A stretch of DNA of 32,429 nucleotides from Erysipelotrichaceae bacterium (GCA_013334325.1 JAAXXT010000027.1:1-32429); one strand, 5' to 3'; shown: positions 7,694 through 15,735, counted from the stretch's first letter. Notes: a model not told the origin generated them from the sequence alone. A program made the numbers and translations.

Positions 7694-8833
7694 TTGAAAC
7701 GAGCAGGAACAGACATTAAGAATCTATCAGGAGAATCGTCTTATCGATCTTTTCGTCCTTCTCCTTTACCACCTGAACCAATGATTGAGATATCAGATGA
7801 GATGCTTAAACTTTTGGTAGAAGCCAATAGTCGATTGATTCAACTGGATACCGCATCTCAACTATTAAGCAACTCTGATCTATTTGTATCTATGTATGTA
7901 AGGAAAGAAGCGCTTATTTCATCTCAGATCGAAGGAACTCAATGTACATTAGAGGATGTCTTAGATCCTCATCTAGATCGAAACCTCAATAATGATGTCA
8001 GTGAAGTCATCAGTTATGTCAAGGCAGCTCAATATGCTTTGAATAGACTGAATGAATTACCTTTATGCAATCGATTACTTAAGGAGACCCATGCGCTTTT
8101 GATGGATTGCCAAAGAGGTCAAGATAAAGATCCTGGGGAATTTCGTAGATCACAGAATTGGATAGGAAGTACAAACAGCACCATAAAAGATGCTCGCTAT
8201 ATTCCACCAAATGTAAGTGATATGAATAGTGGGATGTCTGATCTAGAAAAATACTTCAATGAGAATCCTGAATACGATGCCCTTATTCAATCTGCTTTGA
8301 TCCATTATCAATTTGAGACGATACATCCATTTCTAGATGGAAATGGAAGAATAGGAAGACTTCTTATTCTTCTATATTTGATCGATCATAAAATGCTAAG
8401 TAAACCTTTACTTTATGTATCTTATTTTCTTAAGAAGAATCAAGTTGAGTATTATGATCGTTTAAGCGAAGTGAGAAGAAGTGGTAACTATGAACAATGG
8501 ATCATCTTCTTTCTTCAAGCGGTAAAAGAAGCCTCACTCGATGCCTATACATCGATTCAACTCTTATCCAAACTACACGATGAAAACATTGCTTTATTGG
8601 GTCAACCACATAGAAAGAAAGATAATAAACGTTTGGTTTTCGATTATCTTGAGCAACATCCCATCATCGATATAGGTAAGACAGCTAATGCTTTAGGTAT
8701 CACTTATAACACTGTTTCTACAATTGTTTATCAACTCATCGATTTAGGTATCTTAAAAGAAAGTACAAACACTTCTAGAAACAGAATCTTTATCTATGAG
8801 AAGTATGTAGAGATACTTAGGAAAGATACATAG
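7694..8833 (+). CDS. Fic family protein with C-terminal winged helix (class II)
   Basis: This is a probable protein AMPylase (adenylyltransferase) of 379 residues. It has a Fic_N-type N-terminus (YRSFRPSPLPPEP). The autoinhibitory motif [ST]xxxE[GN] is SSQIEG at 76-81 (Glu80), which marks class II. The complete catalytic motif HPFLDGNGRIGR (211-222) carries the catalytic His211. A helix-turn-helix near the C-terminus (GKTANALGITYNTVSTIVYQ) suggests DNA binding. The start is a TTG with no strong ribosome site; the next ATG would remove the conserved PSPLPP segment, so TTG is preferred. It lies 31 bases before the HicB-like gene, so the two are probably co-transcribed. The target is unknown. 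Many such proteins act as regulators or as toxin-like modules, and with the inhibitory helix built in no antitoxin is needed. Confidence 0.9.
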   Translation: MKRAGTDIKNLSGESSYRSFRPSPLPPEPMIEISDEMLKLLVEANSRLIQLDTASQLLSNSDLFVSMYVRKEALISSQIEGTQCTLEDVLDPHLDRNLNNDVSEVISYVKAAQYALNRLNELPLCNRLLKETHALLMDCQRGQDKDPGEFRRSQNWIGSTNSTIKDARYIPPNVSDMNSGMSDLEKYFNENPEYDALIQSALIHYQFETIHPFLDGNGRIGRLLILLYLIDHKMLSKPLLYVSYFLKKNQVEYYDRLSEVRRSGNYEQWIIFFLQAVKEASLDAYTSIQLLSKLHDENIALLGQPHRKKDNKRLVFDYLEQHPIIDIGKTANALGITYNTVSTIVYQLIDLGILKESTNTSRNRIFIYEKYVEILRKDT

Positions 8834-8864
8834 GAAGAAACAGAAACGAAAGAAAGGTAAAACT

Positions 8865-9221
8865 ATGAACTATAAAATGATCGTGTATACCATCGAATCA
8901 AATAACGGATTAGAATATATTGCGGAATACCCTAAATTAAAAGGTGTTTCAGGTGTTGGTAAAGATGAAAATGAAGCGATACACTATTTGATTACCAACG
9001 CGAAAATCAATATCACAGCGCTCAGAAAAGCTGGTTTACCCGTTCCTGAAAGTGATATGCAAACAACTGAAGAAGGAACATTGCTAATAACCACAAACGA
9101 TAATCTAGAGCTAAATCAGAAAACTAAAGAAGCGATCAAAGAAGTTGAAGATCTGATATCAAAAAACGATCCATCAGATCAGATGACTACAGAGGAGCTT
9201 TTTAAAGATTTAGAATTATAA
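8865..9221 (+). CDS. HicB-like antitoxin-type protein without HicA
   Basis: This is a 118-residue protein whose first 65 residues match the HicB fold. The segment runs from YTIESNNGLEYIAEYPKLKGV to GKDENEAIHYLITNAKINI, followed by LPVPESD, where HicB proteins have a proline-rich end of the domain. The C-terminal part is acidic and shows no clear DNA-binding domain. An AAAGG ribosome site lies about 7 bases before the ATG. No HicA-type (about 60-residue dsRBD-like) gene sits beside it. It follows the Fic gene closely, so it may be an orphan antitoxin or may serve Fic; there is no direct evidence for either. Confidence 0.6.
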   Translation: MNYKMIVYTIESNNGLEYIAEYPKLKGVSGVGKDENEAIHYLITNAKINITALRKAGLPVPESDMQTTEEGTLLITTNDNLELNQKTKEAIKEVEDLISKNDPSDQMTTEELFKDLEL

Positions 9222-9300
9222 AGGATTTAAATAGCAGAAAACAACGCTTTTATACACTTATCAACTTTTAACCATCATTAGTATATTTGACCAAATGAAA

Positions 9301-9588
9301 TCATTTAGTTTTTGGTACAAAACGTAGCTCTAAATCCATATCCAAACCATTGGCTAATTTCTGAAGCAATTTAATAGTAGGATTTGTAGTACCGTTCTCA
9401 AGACGACTGATATCAGCTTGGTCTATTCCTGAACGATCTGAAAGTTCCTTCTGAGTAAGGTTGGTTTTTTTTCGAGCATCTATTATTGCTTGAATTACCT
9501 TGACTTCGCCATCAAGTGCATCATACTCTTTTTTTAGTTCAGGATCTTTCAATCTTCTTTTAAGGTCTTCTCTAAAATTAGTAGTCAT
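9301..9588 (-). CDS. XRE-family antitoxin (HigA-like)
   Basis: This is a 95-residue DNA-binding antitoxin, second gene of a toxin-first (HigBA-type) pair. A Cro/C1-type helix-turn-helix is clear (LTQKELSDRSGIDQADISRLENGTTNPTIKLLQKLA, about residues 43-78), followed by a short C-terminal tail (DLELRFVPKTK). The gene begins 5 bases after the toxin stop with a GGAAAGG ribosome site. Known family behaviour is binding to the toxin and to the operator in the shared promoter; the palindrome at 9981-9996 is the likely site. Confidence 0.85.
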   Translation of the reverse strand: MTTNFREDLKRRLKDPELKKEYDALDGEVKVIQAIIDARKKTNLTQKELSDRSGIDQADISRLENGTTNPTIKLLQKLANGLDMDLELRFVPKTK

Positions 9589-9593
9589 TGTTT

Positions 9594-9944
9594 TTACCTT
9601 TCCTTCTGTAAGTAATCTTTTCGAAATGCTTTCGCTTGTTTTATCACTTCTCTTGGTGTTTTATTCGTTTTCTTAACAAACCCATTCGTTAATATAACAT
9701 TTTTCCCAGATCCGAAAAAATAAAGAATTCGTAAGGCATAACCATCCATTTGACTCCTTAATTCGAAAATCCCATCTCCAAGTGATTTACATACTGGTTC
9801 CCTTAAGTTAGGACCATTTTTAGCTAACAATACAATTCTACTTAACATCTTGGCATGCATCTTAACTGTCAACTCATCTAGAAAAATAGACACAGGCATT
9901 TTACCATTTGACCTCTGGTAATAGGTTACTTCATAATCATCCAT
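9594..9944 (-). CDS. RelE/HigB-type toxin (Gp49-like family)
   Basis: This is a probable ribosome-dependent mRNA interferase of about 116 residues. It shows the typical order of the Gp49/HigB family: YYQRSNGKMPVSIFLDEL at the N-terminus, a helical middle, then GIFELRS, ALRILYFF, the NGFVKKTNKTP motif with its basic residues, and a C-terminal helix. An upstream in-frame GTG at 9971 would add nine residues, but it sits almost at the expected transcription start of the promoter at 9976-10004. The ATG at 9942-9944, preceded by GGAAGAG, is preferred. The antitoxin gene follows at once. Confidence 0.85.
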   Translation of the reverse strand: MDDYEVTYYQRSNGKMPVSIFLDELTVKMHAKMLSRIVLLAKNGPNLREPVCKSLGDGIFELRSQMDGYALRILYFFGSGKNVILTNGFVKKTNKTPREVIKQAKAFRKDYLQKER

Positions 9945-9975
9945 TAACTTTACCACTCTTCCCAATGGCACTTAT

Positions 9976-10004
9976 ATTATATGGGTTATAATCCATATTT
10001 TCAA
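9976..10004 (-). promoter_or_regulatory. Promoter and operator of the HigBA-type pair
   Basis: On the minus strand TTGAAA (9999-10004), a 17-base spacer and a perfect TATAAT (9976-9981) form a strong promoter. The spacer is almost filled by a 16-bp imperfect palindrome at 9981-9996 (14 of 16 positions symmetric, ATGG...CCAT). Binding of the XRE antitoxin there would block RNA polymerase. Confidence 0.75.
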
Positions 10005-10066
10005 GTGCTTTTTCCACTCAGCTTATATGTTATAAATTATGAAATACCTAAATCATTCCGTATTTA

Positions 10067-10088
10067 AACAAAAAGCCTTTCGGCTTTT
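10067..10088 (-). terminator. Terminator of the two-component system
   Basis: AAAAGCC and GGCTTTT form a 7-bp stem around a 4-base GAAA loop (minus strand), followed by TGTTT. The stem overlaps the histidine kinase stop codon. Confidence 0.75.
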
Positions 10089-11502
10089 AGTTTGATATTG
10101 GAATAATAAAAGTAAAGCTTGTTCCTTGATGAGGTGTACTCTTCACGTCGATCTTGATGTTATGACGATCAGCGATCTTTTTACATAAAGCCAAGCCTAT
10201 CCCATTTCCTTCTGTTGTATGATAACGTACGAATAAGGTCTTGAGTTGATCTTCTGTCATACCTTCTCCTTGATCGATGATGCTTAAGAAGACTTGATCT
10301 TTATCTTGAGTAACTTTAACGTCTATTGAACTTCCTTGTGGACTGAATTTAACCGCGTTATCAAGCACAATCATAAGCATCTGTCTTAACCTTTGATGAT
10401 CAGCGACGATGCGCCAGAGGCCTTCTTGGGTCTCACAGTTCAGTTTAAGAGACTTAGTTTCTAGTAATGGTTTCGCTGATCTACAGGTATCCGCTAAGAG
10501 GTCATGTAGTTCTATGGCTTGTTTCTCAAAGGTAAAATCAGGATCTTCTAGTTTACTTAATTCTAGGAGATCTTTGATCAGTCTTTGCATACCCAGTGTT
10601 TCTGTAATGATCTGTTCACTGATACCTTGGGTATCCTCATAAAGGCCATCTTTTACCCCTTCCGCAAGACCTCTAATAATAGTGACAGGCGTTCTTAGTT
10701 CATGGGTAATATCTGAGATGAAGTTTTGTCTCATCTTTTCTAGATTATCGGATTGGGTCTTCGCTTTAGATAGACGTTGAGAAAGAATGTTGAGGTTATC
10801 TGTTAATTGACCCAGTTCATCATTAGAGCTCTTTTGTAGTGTAAGTTCATAGTTTCCTGAAGCTAAAGTATCTATGGCTTGATTGGCAGCTTGAACAGGC
10901 TTTATAAAGCGTCTTGAGAGGAAATAACCCATCAAAGAAGCCACTAAGATCCCAATAAGCGTCGCAATGATCATTAAACGAACACCACTATCACTGATAG
11001 AACTGATGGCTTTAAGAGAAGCAGATACAAACAAGGCACCTATGACTGTAGTTCCACTTTTAATAGGAGATCCTATGGTTAAGGTATCTTGATTGAATAC
11101 ACCTCGTATATTTTCTGAAGTGATCTGGTCTCCTGATAAGACTTGATCGATGTAGGTCTTAGTGGTGGTCTGTAGTTTAGAATAGTCTTTCATCATACCC
11201 ATACCCATAGAGGTCTTGGTGAGCTTAGTGATGACACCAGCGTCACTAACGACCCATACTTGGACATCTTCTAAAGACAAGGAGGCCAATAGATTAGAGA
11301 CCTCGCTTTCGGTAAGGTTTAAAGTTCCCTTGCTTTCAATTAAAGACACCATCATCTCTGATTCATGAATCAGAGAAGTCTTGATCGTATTCTTGGTTTG
11401 GCTTTGATAGGAGACACTAAAAACAACGCCTATGATGATGGCGAAACTAATGATGACCAAGACAAAATACGCAACTAGTTTACGGGTAATGCCTGAACTC
11501 AT
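10087..11502 (-). CDS. Sensor histidine kinase
   Basis: This is a membrane sensor kinase of 471 residues. It has two membrane helices (about 9-30 and 174-196) flanking a roughly 140-residue extracellular sensor domain, then a HAMP linker (about 197-250). The HisKA phosphoacceptor motif DITHELRTP carries His267. The ATPase domain has N-box DNAVKFSP (Asn382), G1 DQGEGM and G2 GNGIGLALCKKIA. The gene overlaps the response regulator stop by 4 bases (ATGA), so it is the second gene of a coupled pair. The sensor domain contains an odd methionine-rich stretch (MGMGMMKD, about 99-106), which could be metal-related, but no signal can be assigned. It ends in a terminator at 10067-10088. Confidence 0.93.
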   Translation of the reverse strand: MSSGITRKLVAYFVLVIISFAIIIGVVFSVSYQSQTKNTIKTSLIHESEMMVSLIESKGTLNLTESEVSNLLASLSLEDVQVWVVSDAGVITKLTKTSMGMGMMKDYSKLQTTTKTYIDQVLSGDQITSENIRGVFNQDTLTIGSPIKSGTTVIGALFVSASLKAISSISDSGVRLMIIATLIGILVASLMGYFLSRRFIKPVQAANQAIDTLASGNYELTLQKSSNDELGQLTDNLNILSQRLSKAKTQSDNLEKMRQNFISDITHELRTPVTIIRGLAEGVKDGLYEDTQGISEQIITETLGMQRLIKDLLELSKLEDPDFTFEKQAIELHDLLADTCRSAKPLLETKSLKLNCETQEGLWRIVADHQRLRQMLMIVLDNAVKFSPQGSSIDVKVTQDKDQVFLSIIDQGEGMTEDQLKTLFVRYHTTEGNGIGLALCKKIADRHNIKIDVKSTPHQGTSFTFIIPISN

Positions 11503-12185
11503 GATTTGATGTCCGTTTCTAGTTTATAACCGATGCCCCATACTGTCTTAAGAGACCATTCTGGATGATCGATCTCATCGACTTTGGCTCTTAAACGAGT
11601 CATATGAGAATCTACTGTACGAGAGTCTCCATAATAGGAGTAGCCCCAACATTGATCCAAGAGGTTTTCTCTTGAGAAGGCTCGATTAGGATTATTGGCT
11701 AAGGTATATAAAAGTTCTATTTCTTTCTTGGTTAAAAGAAGCTCTGAAGAATTGATGAATACTCGATAAGTCTCCATATCGACATTTAGAGATCCTAAAG
11801 AGATCTGTTTCTTATCTGTAACTTTCCCATCTAAGCGTCTCATAATGGCTTTTATTCTAGCCATGACTTCTTGAGGAGAGAAAGGCTTGACGATATAATC
11901 ATCAGCGCCTATATCAAGACCCATGATTCTTTCATAGTCTTCACCTTTAGCAGTGATCATAATGATAGGAACATTATTAGTGGTTCTTATTTGACGACAG
12001 ACTTGAAAACCATCCATCTTAGGCATCATAACATCCAATAGAATCATATCGAAATCTGTTTTTTCTACTTTACTCAACACATCAAAACCATCAACTGCGA
12101 TGGTTACGTTATAGCCCTCTTTAATGGCGTAGGTTGAAAGAATAGATGTAATCTGTGGGTTATCGTCTGCGATCAGTAGGTTCAT
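11499..12185 (-). CDS. OmpR/PhoB-family response regulator
   Basis: This is a DNA-binding response regulator of 228 residues. The receiver domain has the acidic pair DD (7-8), phospho-acceptor Asp51 in LLDVMMP, the conserved threonine in MITAKGED and the lysine in VKPFSP. The C-terminal winged-helix domain shows the OmpR signature (LLTKKEIELLYTLANNPNRAFSRENLLDQCWG and SRTVDSHMTRLRAKV, in separate segments). It precedes its kinase with a 4-base overlap. A TATAAT (minus strand, 12205-12210) and AAGGTG ribosome site lie upstream, with a poor -35, which would suit activated transcription. Its regulon is unknown. Confidence 0.94.
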   Translation of the reverse strand: MNLLIADDNPQITSILSTYAIKEGYNVTIAVDGFDVLSKVEKTDFDMILLDVMMPKMDGFQVCRQIRTTNNVPIIMITAKGEDYERIMGLDIGADDYIVKPFSPQEVMARIKAIMRRLDGKVTDKKQISLGSLNVDMETYRVFINSSELLLTKKEIELLYTLANNPNRAFSRENLLDQCWGYSYYGDSRTVDSHMTRLRAKVDEIDHPEWSLKTVWGIGYKLETDIKS

Positions 12186-12296
12186 AGGTTCACCTTATAA
12201 AACCATTATAGAGTGAAGATGTGTCGAAAGTGTTAAAATTGATAAAAGAAAAAGAGCATAAACGTTAAAATAGAAACAGAAGCTAAGGAGAAGGAC

Positions 12297-13157
12297 ATGC
12301 TAAAGATAGGAGATTTTTCAAGGATTGGTCAAGTATCGATAAGGATGCTTAGACATTATGATCAAATAGGTCTATTAAAACCTGATCTTATCGATGAATC
12401 AACTGGATATAGGAGCTATAGTATCGATCAGTTGCCTCGTTTAAACAGGATCATTTTTCTTAAAGACATGGGTTTTTCTTTAATCGAAGTAAGTCACCTC
12501 GTCGATGAACATCTTTCTTTAGACAAGATGAAAGCCATGATGATCAAAAGAAAACAAGATCTTCTTTTAGAGATAAACGAAGCACATCTTAACCTTAATA
12601 GTGTTTCTGAACGTTTAAACGCTATAGAAAACGAAAGCAAGCTTCCTGATTATGACATCGTTATTAAGCGCTCAGAAGGCTTAGTGATCGCTTCACTGAG
12701 AAGTATCGTACCAAACCTAAAAGATATGGCCTCTTATTGTGCTTCGATGTATGGGAATCTTTATAAGACCTTAGGTGAGTTAAAAATAAACCCTAGTGGA
12801 CCTGAATTGACCTTGTATTATAACCAAGAGTATTCTGAAGAGAATCTTGATATGGAAGTAGCTGTAGGACTAAAAGCAGATGAGAGAGAACTGATCTTAT
12901 TAAGAAAAAGTGATCTAAAGTTAAGAGAGCTCCCTTCTGAAGAAACAGTAGCTTCTTTACTCTATAGTGGTCCTTTTGAGGGAATGGAATTGGCCATCGT
13001 TGAGCTACTAAAATGGATTGCACTTAATGGTTGGGAAATAAACGGAGAATTAAGAGAGCTTCATTTAATGGGTAAAGCTCATCCTGAAGAAACTTGTGTT
13101 CCTAAAGCCGTTATAGAATTTCAGATGCCTATTAGAAAAAGTGATAATAAGGCTTGA
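12297..13157 (+). CDS. MerR-family regulator with effector-binding domain
   Basis: This is a 286-residue one-component regulator. The N-terminal MerR winged helix is clear (IGDFSRIGQVSIRMLRHYDQIGLLKP, residues 4-29). A dimerisation helix follows, and then a C-terminal effector-binding domain of the GyrI/BmrR type (about 125-280, ending VIEFQMPI). The start is set by an AAGGAGAAGG ribosome site. The downstream epimerase-like gene has a promoter (13154-13184) with the 19-bp spacer typical of MerR targets, overlapping this gene's stop codon, so it is the probable target. Such regulators usually answer to hydrophobic or cationic small molecules; the ligand here is unknown. Confidence 0.9.
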   Translation: MLKIGDFSRIGQVSIRMLRHYDQIGLLKPDLIDESTGYRSYSIDQLPRLNRIIFLKDMGFSLIEVSHLVDEHLSLDKMKAMMIKRKQDLLLEINEAHLNLNSVSERLNAIENESKLPDYDIVIKRSEGLVIASLRSIVPNLKDMASYCASMYGNLYKTLGELKINPSGPELTLYYNQEYSEENLDMEVAVGLKADERELILLRKSDLKLRELPSEETVASLLYSGPFEGMELAIVELLKWIALNGWEINGELRELHLMGKAHPEETCVPKAVIEFQMPIRKSDNKA

Positions 13158-13197
13158 CTCTCACATTGTGTTAGGGATTACGATAGACCTAACACAA
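13154..13197 (+). promoter_or_regulatory. MerR-type promoter and inverted repeat before the epimerase-like gene
   Basis: TTGACT (13154-13159) overlaps the merR-family stop codon. A 19-base spacer leads to TACGAT (13179-13184), the long spacing that MerR regulators correct by DNA distortion. A perfect 10-bp inverted repeat, TTGTGTTAGG (13166-13175) and CCTAACACAA (13188-13197), spans the spacer, the -10 and the area next to the ribosome site. Assignment of the regulator is inferred from adjacency. Confidence 0.55.
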
Positions 13198-13209
13198 AGG
13201 AGATTCATG

Positions 13210-14154
13210 ATGAACACTCAGTTTAAAGATCAGGTTCATGTGGTCGCAGGGGCTACAGGAGCTATAGGTAGTGCAGTTGTATCAGAGCTTAAAAATAGAA
13301 ACTTAAACGTTATTGCGGTTGAGAGAAGCAAACAAGCAGAAGGCGTAGAGAATAGAAAAGCAGATCTTTTAGATCTAGATCAAACAAGAGCTGCGTTTAA
13401 AGGAGCTACACATATTTATCTGTGTGTTGCGATCCCTTATGACATTAAGCTATGGGAAGCTCAATGGCCTGTAGTCATAAAGAATGTGATACAGGTAACT
13501 TTAGAAGAGAAAGCAAAGCTTATTTTCTTAGATAATGTCTATATGTATGGGCCAAGTCTACAGGTTCCTTTTAATGAGTCTCATCTTCAAGATCCTATCA
13601 CTAAAAAAGGCAAGGTTAGAAAACAAGTAGCTGACTTAGTAATAAAAGCCATCAACGAGGATCATTTAAACGCCACCATAGGACGTTCAGCTGACTTCTT
13701 TGGGCCTAAAGCCTTAAGCAGTACCTTCTACATCTCTTTCTTAGAAAACATCCTAAAGGGAAAGAATCCTCAGTCATTAGCGAAGCTCAATGTCCCTCAT
13801 ACTTATTCATTCACCTTAGATAATGGGAGAGCACTGGTAGAGTTAGGACTTAGTGACTCAACTTCTGGACAAGTTTATCATCTACCTGTCAGTAGACCTG
13901 TAACCGTCAGTGAGATCATGAGTATATTCAATTCAACTCTAAATACCCACTTCAAGGCAACGACCGTTCCTGGACCAATATTAAGCATATTATCGATGAT
14001 GGTTCCAGTGATCAAAGAAGCCAAAGAAATGGTGTATCAGTTCAACAATCCCTACATCATGGATGACTCTAAGTTTAGATCACAGTTTCCCAACTTCAAA
14101 ACGACTTTACTTGAGGATGGGATAAGAATAATGAGTGAATACTTTAAGAAATAA
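13210..14154 (+). CDS. NAD(P)-dependent epimerase/dehydratase-like (extended SDR) protein
   Basis: This is a Rossmann-fold oxidoreductase or epimerase-like protein of about 314 residues. The dinucleotide site GATGAIG lies near the N-terminus, with the acidic step ADLLDLD after the third strand and the LDNVYMYGP segment where extended SDRs keep their active-site tyrosine. The C-terminal half resembles substrate-binding parts of sugar epimerases or NmrA-like proteins. The reading frame extends upstream to 13141, but AAAGGAG at 13196-13202 followed by two ATGs (13207, 13210) fixes the real start; the second has the better spacing. It is probably controlled by the MerR regulator just upstream and ends at a strong terminator. 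The substrate is unknown. Confidence 0.85.
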   Translation: MNTQFKDQVHVVAGATGAIGSAVVSELKNRNLNVIAVERSKQAEGVENRKADLLDLDQTRAAFKGATHIYLCVAIPYDIKLWEAQWPVVIKNVIQVTLEEKAKLIFLDNVYMYGPSLQVPFNESHLQDPITKKGKVRKQVADLVIKAINEDHLNATIGRSADFFGPKALSSTFYISFLENILKGKNPQSLAKLNVPHTYSFTLDNGRALVELGLSDSTSGQVYHLPVSRPVTVSEIMSIFNSTLNTHFKATTVPGPILSILSMMVPVIKEAKEMVYQFNNPYIMDDSKFRSQFPNFKTTLLEDGIRIMSEYFKK

Positions 14155-14158
14155 AAAG

Positions 14159-14193
14159 AAACTCTAGCTGGAAGGCTAGAGTTTGTTTTTATT
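14159..14193 (+). terminator. Rho-independent terminator
   Basis: A 10-bp stem, AAACTCTAGC (14159-14168) and GCTAGAGTTT (14175-14184), with a 6-base loop is followed by GTTTTTATTT. It ends the epimerase-like gene and marks the left border of the defence island. Confidence 0.85.
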
Positions 14194-14276
14194 TACTATT
14201 AAGAAGAATATAAATATTCGCTGCTTCAAATAAAATTAGCATATAATCATTCATCTAAAATACCTATAACTCTCAT

Positions 14277-14879
14277 TTAAGCATTAATTTGATGTAACCA
14301 ATCTCTAATACTCATCCCAACTCGTGAAATATCAAAGTCATCCAAAACACCACTATGCATAATTACATTCCTAGATTTTTCAATATCATCAAAAATTGTT
14401 CTTACCCACTCTTGAGAATTTGAAAAAGCAAAATATGGTTCAAATAATTGCCAATTTATCGTAGAACAAATGATTTTAGTTAGGTCACCGAACTCCAAAT
14501 AGGACATCATTGCGTCTCCCCTATTAACATGCCATTTTACTCGGCTTTCAGTTTCTTTTCTTTTATCAGCCTTTTCTCTAATGCTCGTTTGTATTCCTTT
14601 TACCCACCACTCGTGTTTGTAAGTCTCAAGCAAAACTGAATAAACGAACTCTCTTGTTGCGTTTTCGAACGCAGAGATTGCTGTAAATACAATTATCATA
14701 CTTTTCGACTGTTGGACATATTTCTCATCTATTTCGTTTAGGAAAAGTTTTTTTGCTAATTCTTCAGAGTAATATTGGGAATCCGGAGTATATCTCTGTC
14801 TTCCAGCTTTATCTAGAGACTCCTCTGCAAGTAATCCTCTGAATGCAAATGAATATAGATCTACTTTCATTTTTGACAC
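14277..14879 (-). CDS. HEPN-domain protein (Swt1-like)
   Basis: This is a 200-residue helical protein with the HEPN signature R-x4-H as RNVIMH (170-175), preceded by an acidic helix (RTIFDDIEKS). HEPN proteins are typically metal-independent RNases in toxin and antiviral systems, with the Arg and His forming the active site in a dimer. The layout, with the motif near the C-terminus after long helices (MIIVFTAISAFENATREFVY), resembles the Swt1-like HEPN family. The start is a GTG at 14877-14879 (a nearby in-frame ATG is at 14870), one base after the stop of the DUF5343 gene and without a ribosome site, so it is translated by coupling. The two proteins probably act together. Confidence 0.7.
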   Translation of the reverse strand: MSKMKVDLYSFAFRGLLAEESLDKAGRQRYTPDSQYYSEELAKKLFLNEIDEKYVQQSKSMIIVFTAISAFENATREFVYSVLLETYKHEWWVKGIQTSIREKADKRKETESRVKWHVNRGDAMMSYLEFGDLTKIICSTINWQLFEPYFAFSNSQEWVRTIFDDIEKSRNVIMHSGVLDDFDISRVGMSIRDWLHQINA

Positions 14880-14880
14880 A

Positions 14881-15516
14881 TTATTTAATTGGGAAGTGCT
14901 TTGCTAAACTTGCAAAGAGAGCATCGTAAACACTCTCATCTCTTGTTGCTGGAAGATGAATATGTATATTATAATTCAAATCAAAAATGCCAGTTGAGGA
15001 TTTCTTATGTTCCATTTCATCTTTTATAGTAATCTGGCTTGTGGTTTCAGTTGGTTTATTTTCATGTTTAACAATCTTTTCATGCGATTCATTCCATTCA
15101 GCATAAGCACAAAGATTCAAAAAAGTGCTCGCCATGTAACTTATAGTTTTGTTTTCTTTGGAACCATTCGTCATCGTCTTAAATTTTCCCTCAACTTCTA
15201 CTTTTGAGAGTTTATTAGCCTGTGTGTTTATTGCGAACAAATCAGCGTAAGCTATTTTTACACCTTCAGCAACCATGGATTTCGATTTGCTTTGGTCAAG
15301 AAAATTAAAGTATCTACTGGTTGGTGTACCTAATTCATCTAAAAAACCGATTGATTTCAATACATTTACAAATTGTCTATCAGATGAACTAGAAAAACCA
15401 AGATCTGACAAAAATTTAATTGTAAATTTTTCCGGTGCTTTTGCAGTTAACATAGTTTCAAAATATTCGGGTATTTTTGTAAAACTCCCAGTCATATAAC
15501 TCGTAGGTAATGCCAT
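14881..15516 (-). CDS. DUF5343-domain protein
   Basis: This is a 211-residue protein whose first 140 residues match DUF5343: ALPTSYMTGSFTKIPEYFETM, then KFTIKFLSDLGFSSSSDRQF, LKSIGFLDELGTPTSRY and the C-terminal KTISYMASTFLNLCAYA. The region reads like repeated winged-helix or sterile-alpha-like helices. A variable linker (about 141-175) leads to a C-terminal segment (IFDLNYNIHIHLPATRDESVYDA), which may bind the partner. A strong AAAAGGGGAG ribosome site precedes the ATG, and a TATAAT (minus strand, 15588-15593) lies about 70 bases upstream. It is followed at one base by the HEPN gene. The function of DUF5343 is unknown; here it may be the sensor or antitoxin of a HEPN effector. Confidence 0.75.
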   Translation of the reverse strand: MALPTSYMTGSFTKIPEYFETMLTAKAPEKFTIKFLSDLGFSSSSDRQFVNVLKSIGFLDELGTPTSRYFNFLDQSKSKSMVAEGVKIAYADLFAINTQANKLSKVEVEGKFKTMTNGSKENKTISYMASTFLNLCAYAEWNESHEKIVKHENKPTETTSQITIKDEMEHKKSSTGIFDLNYNIHIHLPATRDESVYDALFASLAKHFPIK

Positions 15517-15735
15517 GTTTCTCCCCTTTTCTGGATAAAATCCTGTTTAACGTATTAGTACTACTCAAATAAGCTAAATGGTTCCACATTATACTTATAT
15601 AAATGATGCTAAATCCTTTTAAACATCATATCATATTAACAAGTAATCTTTTCTCATTAACTGTATTAACAGAATATAAATTTCATTTGCCTAATATGTT
15701 ATAAAAACTGTACATCATATTAAGAGAATCTATAT

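Noticed and set aside
7492-7716. 74-residue minus-strand frame between the lipoprotein and Fic genes
   Set aside because: It overlaps the terminator and the inverted repeats, has no ribosome site and reads as low-quality coding sequence.
13141-13209. N-terminal extension of the epimerase-like protein from a GTG at 13141
   Set aside because: It overlaps the regulator gene and promoter; the AAAGGAG before 13207/13210 marks the true start.
15517-15735. 219-base gap between the HNH and DUF5343 genes searched for an RNA gene
   Set aside because: It holds the DUF5343 ribosome site and a -10 element, but no stable structure, tRNA fold or conserved motif could be seen.
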